This document shows, piece after piece, positions 1 through 7,832 of a stretch of 64,000 bases of DNA. Every line of letters starts with the position of its first letter. Position 1 is the first letter of the stretch. A model generated the notes under the pieces. The model saw nothing but the letters and a program-made list of their open reading frames with translations. It was not told where the DNA came from and made no database searches. The translations under genes were made by a program, and so were the position numbers. The DNA comes from Streptomyces sp. CMB-StM0423 (GTDB lineage Bacteria > Actinomycetota > Actinomycetes > Streptomycetales > Streptomycetaceae), in NCBI RefSeq assembly GCF_002847285.1, contig NZ_CP025407.1, positions 1,364,001 through 1,428,000 on the forward strand, read 5' to 3'.

Positions 1-429
1 GCCCGCGTGGACCTGGCCTTCGCCGCCCACTCCCACGAGCAGTTGGCGGCGCTGACCGCCGATCTGCCGCCGCGCGAGGGGCGGTTGACGCGGGCGATCC
101 TCGGCACGGTCGCCAAGGCGTCGTCGCTCGGGGTGCGGGTGAAGCAGGCGTGGCAGGCGGAGCGGCTACCGCCGCTGATGCTCCCGGCGCCGGGCACGAT
201 CCCGCTGCGGATAGGCCGGGATCCGCGCAACGGGCTGCGGCTGATGGAGGAGACGGTCTCGCGGATGCACGCGGAGCTGCGGTGCGCGAGCGGGGTGTGG
301 CTGCTGCGGGACCTCGGTTCGACGAACGGGACGTTCATCAACGGCCGCCGGCTGACGGGCGAGGCGCCGGTCCGGCCGGGCGACCAGTTGGGCTTCGGGC
401 ACACCCGGTACCTGCTGACGGCCCGCTGA
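1..429 (+). CDS. DUF1707/FHA-domain protein, 5'-truncated by the window edge
   Basis: The reading frame is open from base 1, so the true start lies upstream; 142 codons are visible. The first residues (LAFAAHSHEQLAALTADLP) match the end of a DUF1707 domain, a short module of actinobacterial membrane-associated proteins. A forkhead-associated domain follows: RIGRD near bases 211-225, SRMHAEL near 259-279 and the GSTNGTFINGRRL loop near 315-355. FHA domains bind phosphothreonine peptides, so a role in Ser/Thr kinase signalling is inferred. The arginine, serine and asparagine that usually contact phosphate are present. Partners cannot be named from the window. Confidence 0.85.
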   Translation, partial: ARVDLAFAAHSHEQLAALTADLPPREGRLTRAILGTVAKASSLGVRVKQAWQAERLPPLMLPAPGTIPLRIGRDPRNGLRLMEETVSRMHAELRCASGVWLLRDLGSTNGTFINGRRLTGEAPVRPGDQLGFGHTRYLLTAR

Positions 430-509
430 CCGCTCCGACCGCGGGGGTGAACCGGGGGGCGCGGGCGCGTAGCACCGGAGCCGATGCCGTACGGGCCGTG
501 CCCCCGTCC

Positions 510-1152
510 TCACCCCGCCGCCAGCACCGCGCTCACCACCGGGCCCGCCGCCTCGCTGCCGTGGCCGCCCTCCGGCACCACCGCCGCCGCGGCCACGTCG
601 CCGCGGTACGCCGTGAACCAACTGTCCGGCTGCTCCTGCCCGCCGACCTCCGCGGAGCCGGTCTTCGCGCCCGCCCCGGCGCCCAGGCCCAGGCCCGCGG
701 CCGTGCCCTCGGCCGCGGTCAGCTCCATCATCCGCCGCAGGTCCGCCGCCACCGGCGCCGGCAGCGGCTCGGCGGTGGCGACCTCGCGGTCGTTGAACGA
801 GCGCGGGAGCAGCACCGGCTGCCGGAAACGGCACGGTGGCGCCCCGGGCCGTGCCCGGCTCCAGGGTGACCTTCCGCACCAGGGCGTCCGTGAAGTACGC
901 CCCGAGCACCGGCCGGGCCTCGGCGGCGTAGTCCGTCAGCCGGGCGGCCTCGCCGGGGCGCCGGTCGGCCCAGGCGGCGAGGAAGTCACGGGCGGTGGTA
1001 CGCACTTCCGCCGCGGTGGGCGGTCCCGTCGGCACGTCGGGACCGTCGCCGCCGCCGGCGACGGCCTGGTAGATGTGGGTGACGCCGAACACGGCCAGTG
1101 CGGCCATCCCGGCGAGCACCAGGCATAAAACTGCTTTGGCTCCGGTTCGCAT
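510..1152 (-). pseudogene. Remnant of a penicillin-binding protein (NTF2-like N-terminus joined out of frame to the transpeptidase C-terminus)
   Basis: Reading leftward from ATG 1152, the first ~109 codons encode a membrane anchor (KAVLCLVLAGMAALAVF) and an NTF2-like MecA_N domain (TARDFLAAWADRRPGEAARL...VTLEPGTARGATVPF), as in Streptomyces PBPs of roughly 480 residues. Near base 830 the sequence jumps to another frame and immediately encodes the last ~100 residues of a transpeptidase domain, with the KTGSAE motif (third catalytic box) and the C-terminal WFTAYRGDVAAAAVV strand, stopping at 510. The SxxK serine-lysine and SxN boxes, about 270 codons, are missing. An internal deletion plus frameshift is the simplest reading; an assembly error is possible. 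The product cannot be an active transpeptidase. Confidence 0.75.
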
Positions 1153-1226
1153 GCGCGTCCCCCTGCCGTCGAGGCCCCTCCCCCGGGCCGCCCACGACTC
1201 TACCCGCGGCCTCCGACACTCCGCGG

Positions 1227-1257
1227 TTGCACTGAACCAAGGTTGAAGTTCTAGCTT
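1227..1257 (+). promoter_or_regulatory. MerR-type promoter candidate upstream of the ABC exporter
   Basis: A -35-like TTGCAC (1227-1232) and a -10-like TAGCTT (1252-1257) are separated by 19 bp, longer than the usual 17. The spacer contains the imperfect dyad TGAACC-AA-GGTTGA (1233-1246). A long spacer with a centred dyad is the hallmark of promoters activated by MerR-family regulators. The transcript would start about 45 bp before the exporter start codon. No MerR gene is in the window, so the regulator is unknown. Confidence 0.45.
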
Positions 1258-1308
1258 TACGGAGCAGGCCGCCGCACCCGGCCGCGCACCACGAGACGGG
1301 AGAACCCG

Positions 1309-3204
1309 ATGGACATGCAGGCCACCGCCTGGCAGTCGCTCCACAGCACGGTCACCGCGCAGCGGGACAAGCGCCCGCTGTCGCGGGCCGGGCTCGGGCG
1401 GATCTGGCGGTTCGCCCAGCCGCACCGGCGCCTGCTGAAGTGGTTCCTGCTGCTCAGCGTGGTGACCGCGGCACTGGCTGTGGCCACGCCGCTGCTCGCC
1501 GGCCAGGTCGTGGACGCCATCATCAGCGACGCCGACCGGGGCCGGGTCGTCTCCCTGGCGCTGCTGATCGCCGCCATCGCCGTCGCCGAGGCGGGGTTCG
1601 GGCTGGTGGCGCGGTGGCTGTCGGCCCGTATCGGCGAAGGGCTCATCCTCCAACTGCGCACCGAGGTCTACGACCACGTGCAGCGCATGCCCGTCGCGTT
1701 CTTCACCCGCACCCGCACCGGTGCCCTCGTCAGCCGGCTCAACAACGACGTCCTCGGCGCCCAGCGCGCGTTCAGCAACACCCTCTCCGGCGTCGTCGGC
1801 AACCTGGTGACCCTGCTGCTCACGCTCGCCGTCATGCTGCGGCTCTCCTGGCAGATCACCCTCCTCGCACTCGTGCTGCTGCCCGTCTTCGTGCTGCCCG
1901 CCCGCCGCATGGGCGCCCGGCTCGCCCGGCTGCAGCGCGAGGCCGCGGGCCACAACGCCGCGATGGGCACCCAGATGACCGAGCGGTTCTCGGCGGCCGG
2001 CGCCACGCTGGTCAAGCTGTACGGGCGGCCGGAGCGGGAGTCGGCGGAGTTCCGCGACCGGGCGGCGCGCGTACGGGACATCGGGATCCGCACGGCGATG
2101 GTGCAGACGCTCTTCATCACCGCCCTCACCCTGGTCTCCGCGCTGGCCCTCGCGCTCGTCTACGGCCTCGGCGGCTGGTTCGCGCTGCGCGGCACCCTGG
2201 ACGCGGGCTCCGTCGTCGCCCTCGCGCTGCTCATCACCCGCCTGTACGCCCCGCTGACCTCGCTGGCCGGGGCGCGGGTGGAGGTGATGAGCGCGCTCGT
2301 CAGCTTCGAGCGGGTCTTCGAGGTGCTGGACCTCAAGCCGCTGGTCGCCGAGAAGCCGGACGCGCGGCAGGTGCCGGAGGGCCCGGTGGCGGTGGAGTTC
2401 GACGGCGTGGAATTCGGCTACCCGGCCGCCGACAAGGTGTCGCTGGCCTCGCTGGAGGACGTCGCCGTGCTGGACACCAAGGCCGGGGCGCAGGTGCTGC
2501 ACGGGGTGTCGTTCCGCGCGGAGCCCGGCCGGATGGTCGCCCTCGTCGGCTCCTCGGGCGCGGGCAAGTCGACGATCGCGCAGCTCATCCCGCGGCTGTA
2601 CGACACGGACGGCGGCACGGTCCGGCTCGGCGGCGTGGACGTCCGCGACCTGTCGGCCGCCTCGGTGCGGGCGACGCTGGGCATGGTCACCCAGGACGGG
2701 CACCTCTTCCACGAGTCGGTCCGCGAGAACCTGCTGCTGGCGCGGCCGGACGCGAGCGACGCCGACCTGTGGGACGCGCTGCGCAAGGCGCGGCTGGACG
2801 AGTTGATGGCGGGGCTGCCGGAGGGCCTGGACACCGTCGTCGGCGAGCGGGGCTACCGGCTGTCGGGCGGCGAGCGGCAGCGGCTGACGATCGCCCGGCT
2901 GCTGCTCGCGGAGCCGCGCGTGGTGGTGCTGGACGAGGCCACGGCGCACCTGGACTCCACGTCGGAGGCGGCGGTGCAGGAGGCGCTGGCGGAGGCGCTG
3001 GCCGGGCGCACGGCGGTGGTCATCGCGCACCGGCTGTCCACGGTGCGGGCCGCGGACCAGATCCTGGTCGTGGAGGAGGGCCGGATCGTGGAGCGGGGCA
3101 CGCACGCGGAACTGCTGGCGGCCGGCGGGCGGTACGAGGAGCTGTACCGGACGCAGTTCGCGGAGGACGGCGGGGCCGGGGAACTGGTGGCGCAGGAGGC
3201 GTAG
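1309..3204 (+). CDS. ABC exporter, fused permease and ATP-binding half-transporter
   Basis: This 631-residue half-transporter has an N-terminal six-helix exporter domain (about residues 45-330, with FTRTRTGALVSRLNND in the coupling region) and a C-terminal nucleotide-binding domain: Walker A VGSSGAGKST near base 2550, signature LSGGERQRL near 2860, Walker B VVVLDEATAH near 2920 and the switch histidine in IAHRLST near 3025. It should act as a dimer exporting a hydrophobic compound; the substrate is unknown. A short insert (ADKVSLASLEDVAVLDTKAGAQ) separates the start of the ATPase domain from its Walker A strand. The ATG is preceded by GGGAGA. Proximity to an MFS exporter, a nucleotidyltransferase and Erm suggests a resistance role, but that is only context. 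Confidence 0.9.
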   Translation: MDMQATAWQSLHSTVTAQRDKRPLSRAGLGRIWRFAQPHRRLLKWFLLLSVVTAALAVATPLLAGQVVDAIISDADRGRVVSLALLIAAIAVAEAGFGLVARWLSARIGEGLILQLRTEVYDHVQRMPVAFFTRTRTGALVSRLNNDVLGAQRAFSNTLSGVVGNLVTLLLTLAVMLRLSWQITLLALVLLPVFVLPARRMGARLARLQREAAGHNAAMGTQMTERFSAAGATLVKLYGRPERESAEFRDRAARVRDIGIRTAMVQTLFITALTLVSALALALVYGLGGWFALRGTLDAGSVVALALLITRLYAPLTSLAGARVEVMSALVSFERVFEVLDLKPLVAEKPDARQVPEGPVAVEFDGVEFGYPAADKVSLASLEDVAVLDTKAGAQVLHGVSFRAEPGRMVALVGSSGAGKSTIAQLIPRLYDTDGGTVRLGGVDVRDLSAASVRATLGMVTQDGHLFHESVRENLLLARPDASDADLWDALRKARLDELMAGLPEGLDTVVGERGYRLSGGERQRLTIARLLLAEPRVVVLDEATAHLDSTSEAAVQEALAEALAGRTAVVIAHRLSTVRAADQILVVEEGRIVERGTHAELLAAGGRYEELYRTQFAEDGGAGELVAQEA

Positions 3205-3231
3205 GACGGAGGCGTACGGGGACGGGGGCGC

Positions 3232-3262
3232 GGGCCCGTACCGGCGCGCGGCGTACGGGCCC
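3232..3262. terminator. Bidirectional terminator hairpin
   Basis: Perfect 10-bp arms GGGCCCGTAC (3232-3241) and GTACGGGCCC (3253-3262) enclose an 11-nt loop between the convergent ABC exporter and MFS genes. No U-run follows, as is common for high-GC actinomycete terminators. Confidence 0.6.
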
Positions 3263-3295
3263 CGCGGGCGCGGCGGCGGCGGCGGTGGGGTGGCG

Positions 3296-4561
3296 TCAGG
3301 CGACCGGGTCCGGCTCCGGGACCGGCGTGCCCGGCAGGTGGCGGCGGGCGCGTACGGGCGAGAAGTACAGCGGCAGCGCCGCCACCATCAGGATCACCGC
3401 CCCCGTCCACAGCGCCGCCCGTACCCCCGCGAACTCCCCGATCACCCCGGACAGCGCCGAGCCCAGCGCGACGGAACCCATCAGCAGGAACCGGAAGGTG
3501 GCGTTCATCCGGCCGAGCAGCGCGTCGGGCGTCAGCCCCTGCCGCAGGCTCAGCCCCAGCACGTTGTCGACGCCGATCTTCACCGACACCAGCGCCATCC
3601 CCGCGGCCCCCGCCACGCACAGCCACGGCGGCCTGCTCAGCAGCGGTACGAGCAGCGCCGCCGGCGCCACGCACAGCCCCGCGGTGGCCAGCGTCCACCC
3701 GCACCCCCGCCGGGCGGAGAGCGGCCGGGCGAGCCGGGCGCCGACGAAGGTGGCGACGCCGCAGAGCACCCAGTAGCCGCCCAGGATCCAGGCGGGCAGC
3801 CCGAGTTGGCCGACGAAGAGCACCGGGACCATCGTGTTGACGGTCTGCGCCCCGAGGTTGGCGAGCGCCGCGCCGAGCGCGAGCGGGCGCAGTTCGCGGC
3901 TGCCCAGCACGTGCCGCAGCCCGTCGCGCATCTCGGCGGCCAGCCGGCGCGAGGCGGCAGGCGCCGACCGGGTGCGGCGCGAGGTGCCGCCGCGGATACC
4001 GGTGAGCGAGACGGCCGCGGCGAGGTGGCTGACGGCCTGCGCCGCGACCGCGACCGGTGCCGTCAGCACCTCCACGAGCAGCCCGCCCGCCCCGCGCCCG
4101 GCGACGCTGCCGACCGCGTACAGACTGACGACGCCCGCGTTCGCCCGCACCAGTGCCTCCCGCCCGACCACCGCGGGCAGGCAACTGTGCGACGCGACGT
4201 CGAAGAAGACCGTGGCGCAGCCCGCCAGCAGCACGGCCGTGTACAGGTGCGGCAGCGTGAGCGTGCCGAACCACCAGGCCAGCGGCACGGCGGTGAGCAG
4301 CACGACCCGCGCCAGGGCGGCGGTCACCAGCACCGGCACGCAGCCGAGCCGGTCGACCCACACTCCGGAGGGCAGGCCGATCAGCAGGTACGCGGAGGTG
4401 CCGAGCGCGGCCAGCAGGCCGATCTGACCGGGGCTCGCGCCGAGACCGAGCGCCACCAGCGGAAGGGCCAGATGGCCGACCTGGATGCCGATCTGATCGG
4501 CGGCGGTGGCGGCGTACAGCCGTCGGAAGGCGGGCACGCGCCAGGGGGATGCGGATGCCAT
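3296..4561 (-). CDS. MFS exporter of the DHA3 / macrolide-efflux-like group
   Basis: The 421-residue protein is hydrophobic throughout with about 12 predicted membrane helices. The N-terminus (FRRLYAATAADQIGIQVGHLALPLVAL) and the loop LIGLPSGVWVDRLGCVPVL, carrying the conserved D-R of motif A, resemble the MFS group that includes macrolide and siderophore exporters (MefA/EntS type). It is convergent with the ABC exporter and lies directly downstream of the nucleotidyltransferase on the same strand, 69 bp away, so the two may be cotranscribed. The substrate is not determined by sequence; macrolide efflux is an inference strengthened by the nearby Erm gene. Confidence 0.85.
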   Translation of the reverse strand: MASASPWRVPAFRRLYAATAADQIGIQVGHLALPLVALGLGASPGQIGLLAALGTSAYLLIGLPSGVWVDRLGCVPVLVTAALARVVLLTAVPLAWWFGTLTLPHLYTAVLLAGCATVFFDVASHSCLPAVVGREALVRANAGVVSLYAVGSVAGRGAGGLLVEVLTAPVAVAAQAVSHLAAAVSLTGIRGGTSRRTRSAPAASRRLAAEMRDGLRHVLGSRELRPLALGAALANLGAQTVNTMVPVLFVGQLGLPAWILGGYWVLCGVATFVGARLARPLSARRGCGWTLATAGLCVAPAALLVPLLSRPPWLCVAGAAGMALVSVKIGVDNVLGLSLRQGLTPDALLGRMNATFRFLLMGSVALGSALSGVIGEFAGVRAALWTGAVILMVAALPLYFSPVRARRHLPGTPVPEPDPVA

Positions 4562-4630
4562 GGGGGGAGCTTGCCGTGCCGCCGGGGCGCGGGGAAAACG
4601 GAGCGCGTTCGTCCCGCCCAGGGGGCCCCG

Positions 4631-5392
4631 CTACCGGTATGCTCCGCCCTTCGCGCCCGGCGGCGGGGGTACGGCCTCGCGCGCGGCCAGCAGCGGCAGG
4701 ACGTCCGCGACCAGCTCCAACTGCAGCCGCAGCGCGTCCCGCGGGGCGGCGCGCAGCACGGCGCGCATCAGGTCGGTGGCGCCGGCGGGGGCCTTGAGGT
4801 CGTCCAGGTGGCGCTGGCAGGTGCCGAGGTCGAGCGAGGGGTTGGGCAGGTCGTTGGCCGCCCAGAGGGTGCGCATCAGCTCGTTGGTCAGCACGGCCGC
4901 CGCCCAGCCGGTCTCCACGGGGTCGCCGCGCTGGCGGACGGCCTGCATCTTGGGTACGACGTGGGCCCACAGCTCGGCGTAGTGCGCTTTGACGGGTGCG
5001 GGGGTGCGGTAGCCGGCGTGGATGGTCGCGGCGTCGGCCATGAGCCCGGCGACGGCGCCGTCGGGGTCGTGCAGCGGGACGCCGTCGAGGAAGGCGTAAC
5101 CCCAGGACTCGTCGCCGACGCGGTCCGGGGCGAAGCAGGAGCGCCACTGCTCGGCGGTGCGGGGCACGAGGTCGACGGGCAGCGGGCGGCGGCGGGACCG
5201 CCAGGGGGCGCGGCGTACCGGGTCGAGGGCGGTGACCACGAGGACGTCGAGATCGGAGTCGGGGCGGCCGGTGCCGCGGGCGAGGGATCCGGACAGCAGG
5301 ACGCCGCGGACGTCGGGGTCCGCGCGCAGTTCCGTCAGCACCACCTCCAGCACCGTGCGGTGCAGGGGAGTGGGAAAGGCAGCGGTGGTCAT
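4631..5392 (-). CDS. Nucleotidyltransferase with antibiotic-nucleotidyltransferase-like architecture
   Basis: The 253-residue protein has the pol-beta-type motif LLSGSLARGTGRPDSDLDVLVV near residues 30-52: the GS signature followed by the DxD metal-binding aspartates. A third acidic position is likely PVDLVP. The helical C-terminal half (KAHYAELWAHVVPKMQAVRQRGD...) resembles the substrate domain of AadA/LinB-like enzymes that adenylylate aminoglycosides or lincosamides. It reads away from the erm leader, sharing a 151-bp divergent promoter region. Drug modification is plausible from fold and context; a nucleic-acid or toxin-antitoxin MNT role cannot be excluded. ATG at 5392 was chosen because the conserved domain begins shortly after it. 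Confidence 0.75.
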   Translation of the reverse strand: MTTAAFPTPLHRTVLEVVLTELRADPDVRGVLLSGSLARGTGRPDSDLDVLVVTALDPVRRAPWRSRRRPLPVDLVPRTAEQWRSCFAPDRVGDESWGYAFLDGVPLHDPDGAVAGLMADAATIHAGYRTPAPVKAHYAELWAHVVPKMQAVRQRGDPVETGWAAAVLTNELMRTLWAANDLPNPSLDLGTCQRHLDDLKAPAGATDLMRAVLRAAPRDALRLQLELVADVLPLLAAREAVPPPPGAKGGAYR

Positions 5393-5493
5393 CTCGCTCC
5401 CGGGTCCGGCCCAGGCGGGAGCGTAGCAGCCCCTGCACCGAGCGTGCGGGGCCGGGGCGGGAAAGGGATGTGCGCGGGCGGCGGTTGGGCGGT

Positions 5494-5499
5494 TAGGGT
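5494..5499 (+). promoter_or_regulatory. Putative -10 element for the erm leader transcript
   Basis: TAGGGT fits the actinomycete TANNNT -10 pattern and lies 45 bp before the leader GTG. No convincing -35 is visible, as expected for a promoter needing an activator. Confidence 0.3.
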
Positions 5500-5543
5500 G
5501 AGGGCGGAAGTGCATCTGAGGCAATCCGAGGCAAGGAGACGGC

Positions 5544-5669
5544 GTGGCGGGCTGCTGCTTCGCGGGCACCGGCGGGATGACCCGTCTGTGCACCGGTGGC
5601 CACGCAGGTGCGCGGCGCGCGTCCTTCTCCCTCGTGCCGTATCGCCCGCGCGTGGTCCCGGCGCCCTGA
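5544..5669 (+). CDS. 41-codon leader peptide upstream of erm
   Basis: A GTG at 5544 preceded by AAGGAG (5533-5538) opens a 41-codon frame: V-A-G-C-C-F-A-G-T-G-G-M-T-R-L-C-T-G-G-H then A-G-A-R-R-A-S-F-S-L-V-P-Y-R-P-R-V-V-P-A-P, stop. It ends 188 bp before the methyltransferase start. Many erm genes are controlled by ribosome stalling on a short upstream ORF, so this position and its good ribosome-binding site suggest an attenuator leader. The peptide matches no stalling peptide I recognise. The alternative is a chance ORF in a long 5' untranslated region. Confidence 0.5.
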   Translation: MAGCCFAGTGGMTRLCTGGHAGARRASFSLVPYRPRVVPAP

Positions 5670-5674
5670 CCGGC

Positions 5675-5755
5675 AGCCCGGGACGGCTTTCCCGCTGAGC
5701 GACCCCGTCGCAGGCCCCGCGATCCGCGCGCGCTGAGCGCGCCCGCCGGGCTTTT
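5675..5755 (+). promoter_or_regulatory. Candidate attenuator between leader ORF and erm
   Basis: Directly after the leader stop, AGCCCGG (5675-5681) is complementary to CCGGGCT (5746-5752), which runs into a TTTT tract (5752-5755). Between them, GCGCGC-TGA-GCGCGC (5728-5742) forms a tight hairpin. Alternative pairings ending in a short U-run are what a stalling-dependent attenuator would need. No folding energies were computed. Confidence 0.35.
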
Positions 5756-5857
5756 CCCGTCACGTTCACGTGCCCCGCCGAGGGCCGACGTCGCGCTGCC
5801 CGGCCAGGGCCATCCGCCAGTCCAGGAACGCACTTCTTTCCGGAAGGACGGCAGGCT

Positions 5858-6772
5858 GTGGCCCGCTCTCACCGACGCATGTCCGCACGCGCGGATTCCG
5901 ATACGAACCGTCGCGCCGACGCCCGCGCGACCACGGGCGGCAACGCCCGGACGAACCGCCGCCGCGGCTCCCCGGAGGGGGCCCGGGACACCGGCCGTTC
6001 CCGGTCCCTCCCCCGATCCCTCTCCCTCTCCCAGAACTTCCTTGCAGGACCCGCCGTCGCGCGGCGTGTGGTGCGGCTCGCGGCGCCGGAGGCCGGCTGC
6101 GGGCTCGTCGTCGAGATCGGCGCCGGCACCGGGACGCTGACCGAGGCGCTGGCGCCGCACTGCCGGGAGCTGATCGCCTACGAGATCGACCGCCGGCTGC
6201 TCCCCGGCCTCCGCACCCGGCTGGCCGCCCACCCCCATGTCCGCGTCGTGGGGCAGGACTTCCTCGCCTCCCGGCCGCCGCGGGAGCCGTTCGCGGTGGT
6301 GGGCAACGTCCCGTACGCGCGGACCTCCGAGATCGTCGACTGGTGCCTGCGCGCGCCGCGGCTGGAGTCGGCGACGTTCGTCACCCAGCTCGAGTACGCC
6401 CGCAAGCGGACCGGGGACTACGGGCGTTGGAGCCTGCTGACCGTGCGCACCTGGCCGTGGCACGAGTGGCGGCTGCGCGGGCGGGTGCCGCGGGAGTCCT
6501 TCCGGCCGGTGCCGCGGGTGGACTCGGCGGTGCTGCGGCTCGACCGCCGCGGGGAGCCGCTGCTGCCGCGGACCGAGGAGGCGGCGTACCGCCGCATGGT
6601 CGAGACGGGCTTCGGCGGCGCGGGCGGCACCCTGTACGCATCCCTGCGCCGCGCGGGCTACTCGACGCCCCGCCTGACAACGGCCTTCCGCACGGCGGAC
6701 CTCCCGAATACCACGGTGGTGGCCTACGCCACCCCGTCCCAGTGGCTGACCCTGCACAAGACCCTGCACTGA
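5858..6772 (+). CDS. erm: Erm-family 23S rRNA (adenine-N6)-methyltransferase
   Basis: The 304-residue enzyme should methylate the A2058-equivalent adenine of 23S rRNA, blocking macrolide, lincosamide and streptogramin B binding. A basic, disordered extension (residues 1-55) precedes LSQNFL (57-62), the SAM-binding loop EIGAGTG (86-92), the EIDRRLLP acidic strand and the catalytic NVPY (150-153), the Erm form of N-L/I-P-Y. The basic C-terminal domain follows. RsmA/KsgA is the related housekeeping enzyme, but the QNFL...NVPYARTSEIV pattern and the N-terminal extension favour Erm. GTG 5858 has AAGGA (5844-5848) at suitable spacing. A 41-codon leader and putative attenuator lie upstream. Mono- versus dimethylation cannot be told. 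Confidence 0.9.
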   Translation: MARSHRRMSARADSDTNRRADARATTGGNARTNRRRGSPEGARDTGRSRSLPRSLSLSQNFLAGPAVARRVVRLAAPEAGCGLVVEIGAGTGTLTEALAPHCRELIAYEIDRRLLPGLRTRLAAHPHVRVVGQDFLASRPPREPFAVVGNVPYARTSEIVDWCLRAPRLESATFVTQLEYARKRTGDYGRWSLLTVRTWPWHEWRLRGRVPRESFRPVPRVDSAVLRLDRRGEPLLPRTEEAAYRRMVETGFGGAGGTLYASLRRAGYSTPRLTTAFRTADLPNTTVVAYATPSQWLTLHKTLH

Positions 6773-6814
6773 CGCCCGGGGCTGAACGGAACCCGGGTTC
6801 CCGGGCAACGCGCG

Positions 6815-6853
6815 GCAGCGGCCTCCGTCCGCGAGGTGGGCGGGGGCCGCTGC
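6815..6853 (+). terminator. Terminator hairpin after erm
   Basis: Arms GCAGCGGCC (6815-6823) and GGCCGCTGC (6845-6853) form a perfect 9-bp stem 43 bp past the erm stop codon. Confidence 0.55.
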
Positions 6854-6939
6854 CTGGTGTCCTGCGGGAGTAACCGCGCAATGCTGTCACTCCCCCGCCC
6901 CCGGCGGGCCGGGCGTCAACTCCCGCCGCTACCCCTCCG

Positions 6940-7686
6940 CTACGCCACCGCCCCGTCCGGGCCGTAGCCCCTCTTCGGCACCGGCTCCGCCGCCGCGTCC
7001 GGCGCCGGGGCCCCACCCGCGTCGCGGGTCTGGCGGGCGAGCCACTGGCGGTAGCCCTCCGCGCGCTCCGCGTGCCAGCCCGCCTGGCCGCGGTGCAGGT
7101 CCCACGCGCCGGCCGACGCCACGTCCCCGTACCGCTCCGCTATCGCCACCGCCAGCCGGACCGCCGCCAGCGCGTCCTCCGCGGCGTCGTGCGCGCGGCC
7201 GAGCACCACCCCGTACTCCACACAGACCGCCTCCAGCGTCCTCTTGCCCTCCCGGAACGGGTCCACCGTCCGGTCCATCGCGTACGGATCGATCACCGGG
7301 CCCTCCTCCCCGCCGCCCAGCCGCTCGCGCATCGACGCGAGCCCGTGGCGGCGCAACTCCGCTGCCAGCAACGTCAGATCGAATGTGGCGTTGTACGCGA
7401 CGACCGGCACGCCGCGCTTCCAGTGCGCCGCCAGCGCGTCCGCCACCTCGTCCGCGACCTCCGCCGCAGGGCGGCCGTGGGCCGTCGCCCGCTCGTCGGT
7501 GATCCCGTGGATCGCGGTCGTCTCCGGCGGCACCGGAACACCCGGGTCGGCCAGCCACTCCCGCCTGCGCGCCGGGACGCCGCGAACGGCCTCCACGACG
7601 GCGGCGGAGACGATCCGCGCCTCCCCCGGGTCCGTCCCGGTCGTTTCCAGGTCGAAGCCGACCAGCAGCTCCCCGTACCACCCCAT
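6940..7686 (-). CDS. DEDDh 3'-5' exonuclease (DnaQ-like)
   Basis: The 248-residue protein carries the exonuclease motifs in order: ExoI FDLETTGTD (residues 10-18, D and E metal ligands), ExoII with AYNATFDLTLL (the NxxxD motif near 97-106) and ExoIII HDAAEDALAA (H and D near 165-170). This is the DEDDh class of the DNA polymerase III epsilon proofreading family. Streptomyces carry several stand-alone copies, so a role in DNA or RNA trimming rather than replication proofreading is likely. The C-terminal ~60 residues (HRGQAGWHAERAEGYRQWL) are typical of these actinobacterial copies. It is convergent with erm and downstream of the HEPN gene on the same strand. Confidence 0.88.
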   Translation of the reverse strand: MGWYGELLVGFDLETTGTDPGEARIVSAAVVEAVRGVPARRREWLADPGVPVPPETTAIHGITDERATAHGRPAAEVADEVADALAAHWKRGVPVVAYNATFDLTLLAAELRRHGLASMRERLGGGEEGPVIDPYAMDRTVDPFREGKRTLEAVCVEYGVVLGRAHDAAEDALAAVRLAVAIAERYGDVASAGAWDLHRGQAGWHAERAEGYRQWLARQTRDAGGAPAPDAAAEPVPKRGYGPDGAVA

Positions 7687-7832
7687 GGGCGCCCTCCCTG
7701 CTCCGTGGCCAGTGACTCCACACTCTCACCCGCCACTGACATACCGGACCTGCAGATTCCGGATATCGCGGAGCGCTCAAGGCGCGTAGACAAGGGACGT
7801 GCGGAAGGGCGCGGAGGGGCGCGTGGCGGCCG

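Noticed and set aside
166..3105. A 979-codon minus-strand open frame over the ABC exporter
   Set aside because: Only its last part near 830-1152 corresponds to real protein (the PBP N-terminus); the rest is a high-GC shadow of the exporter.
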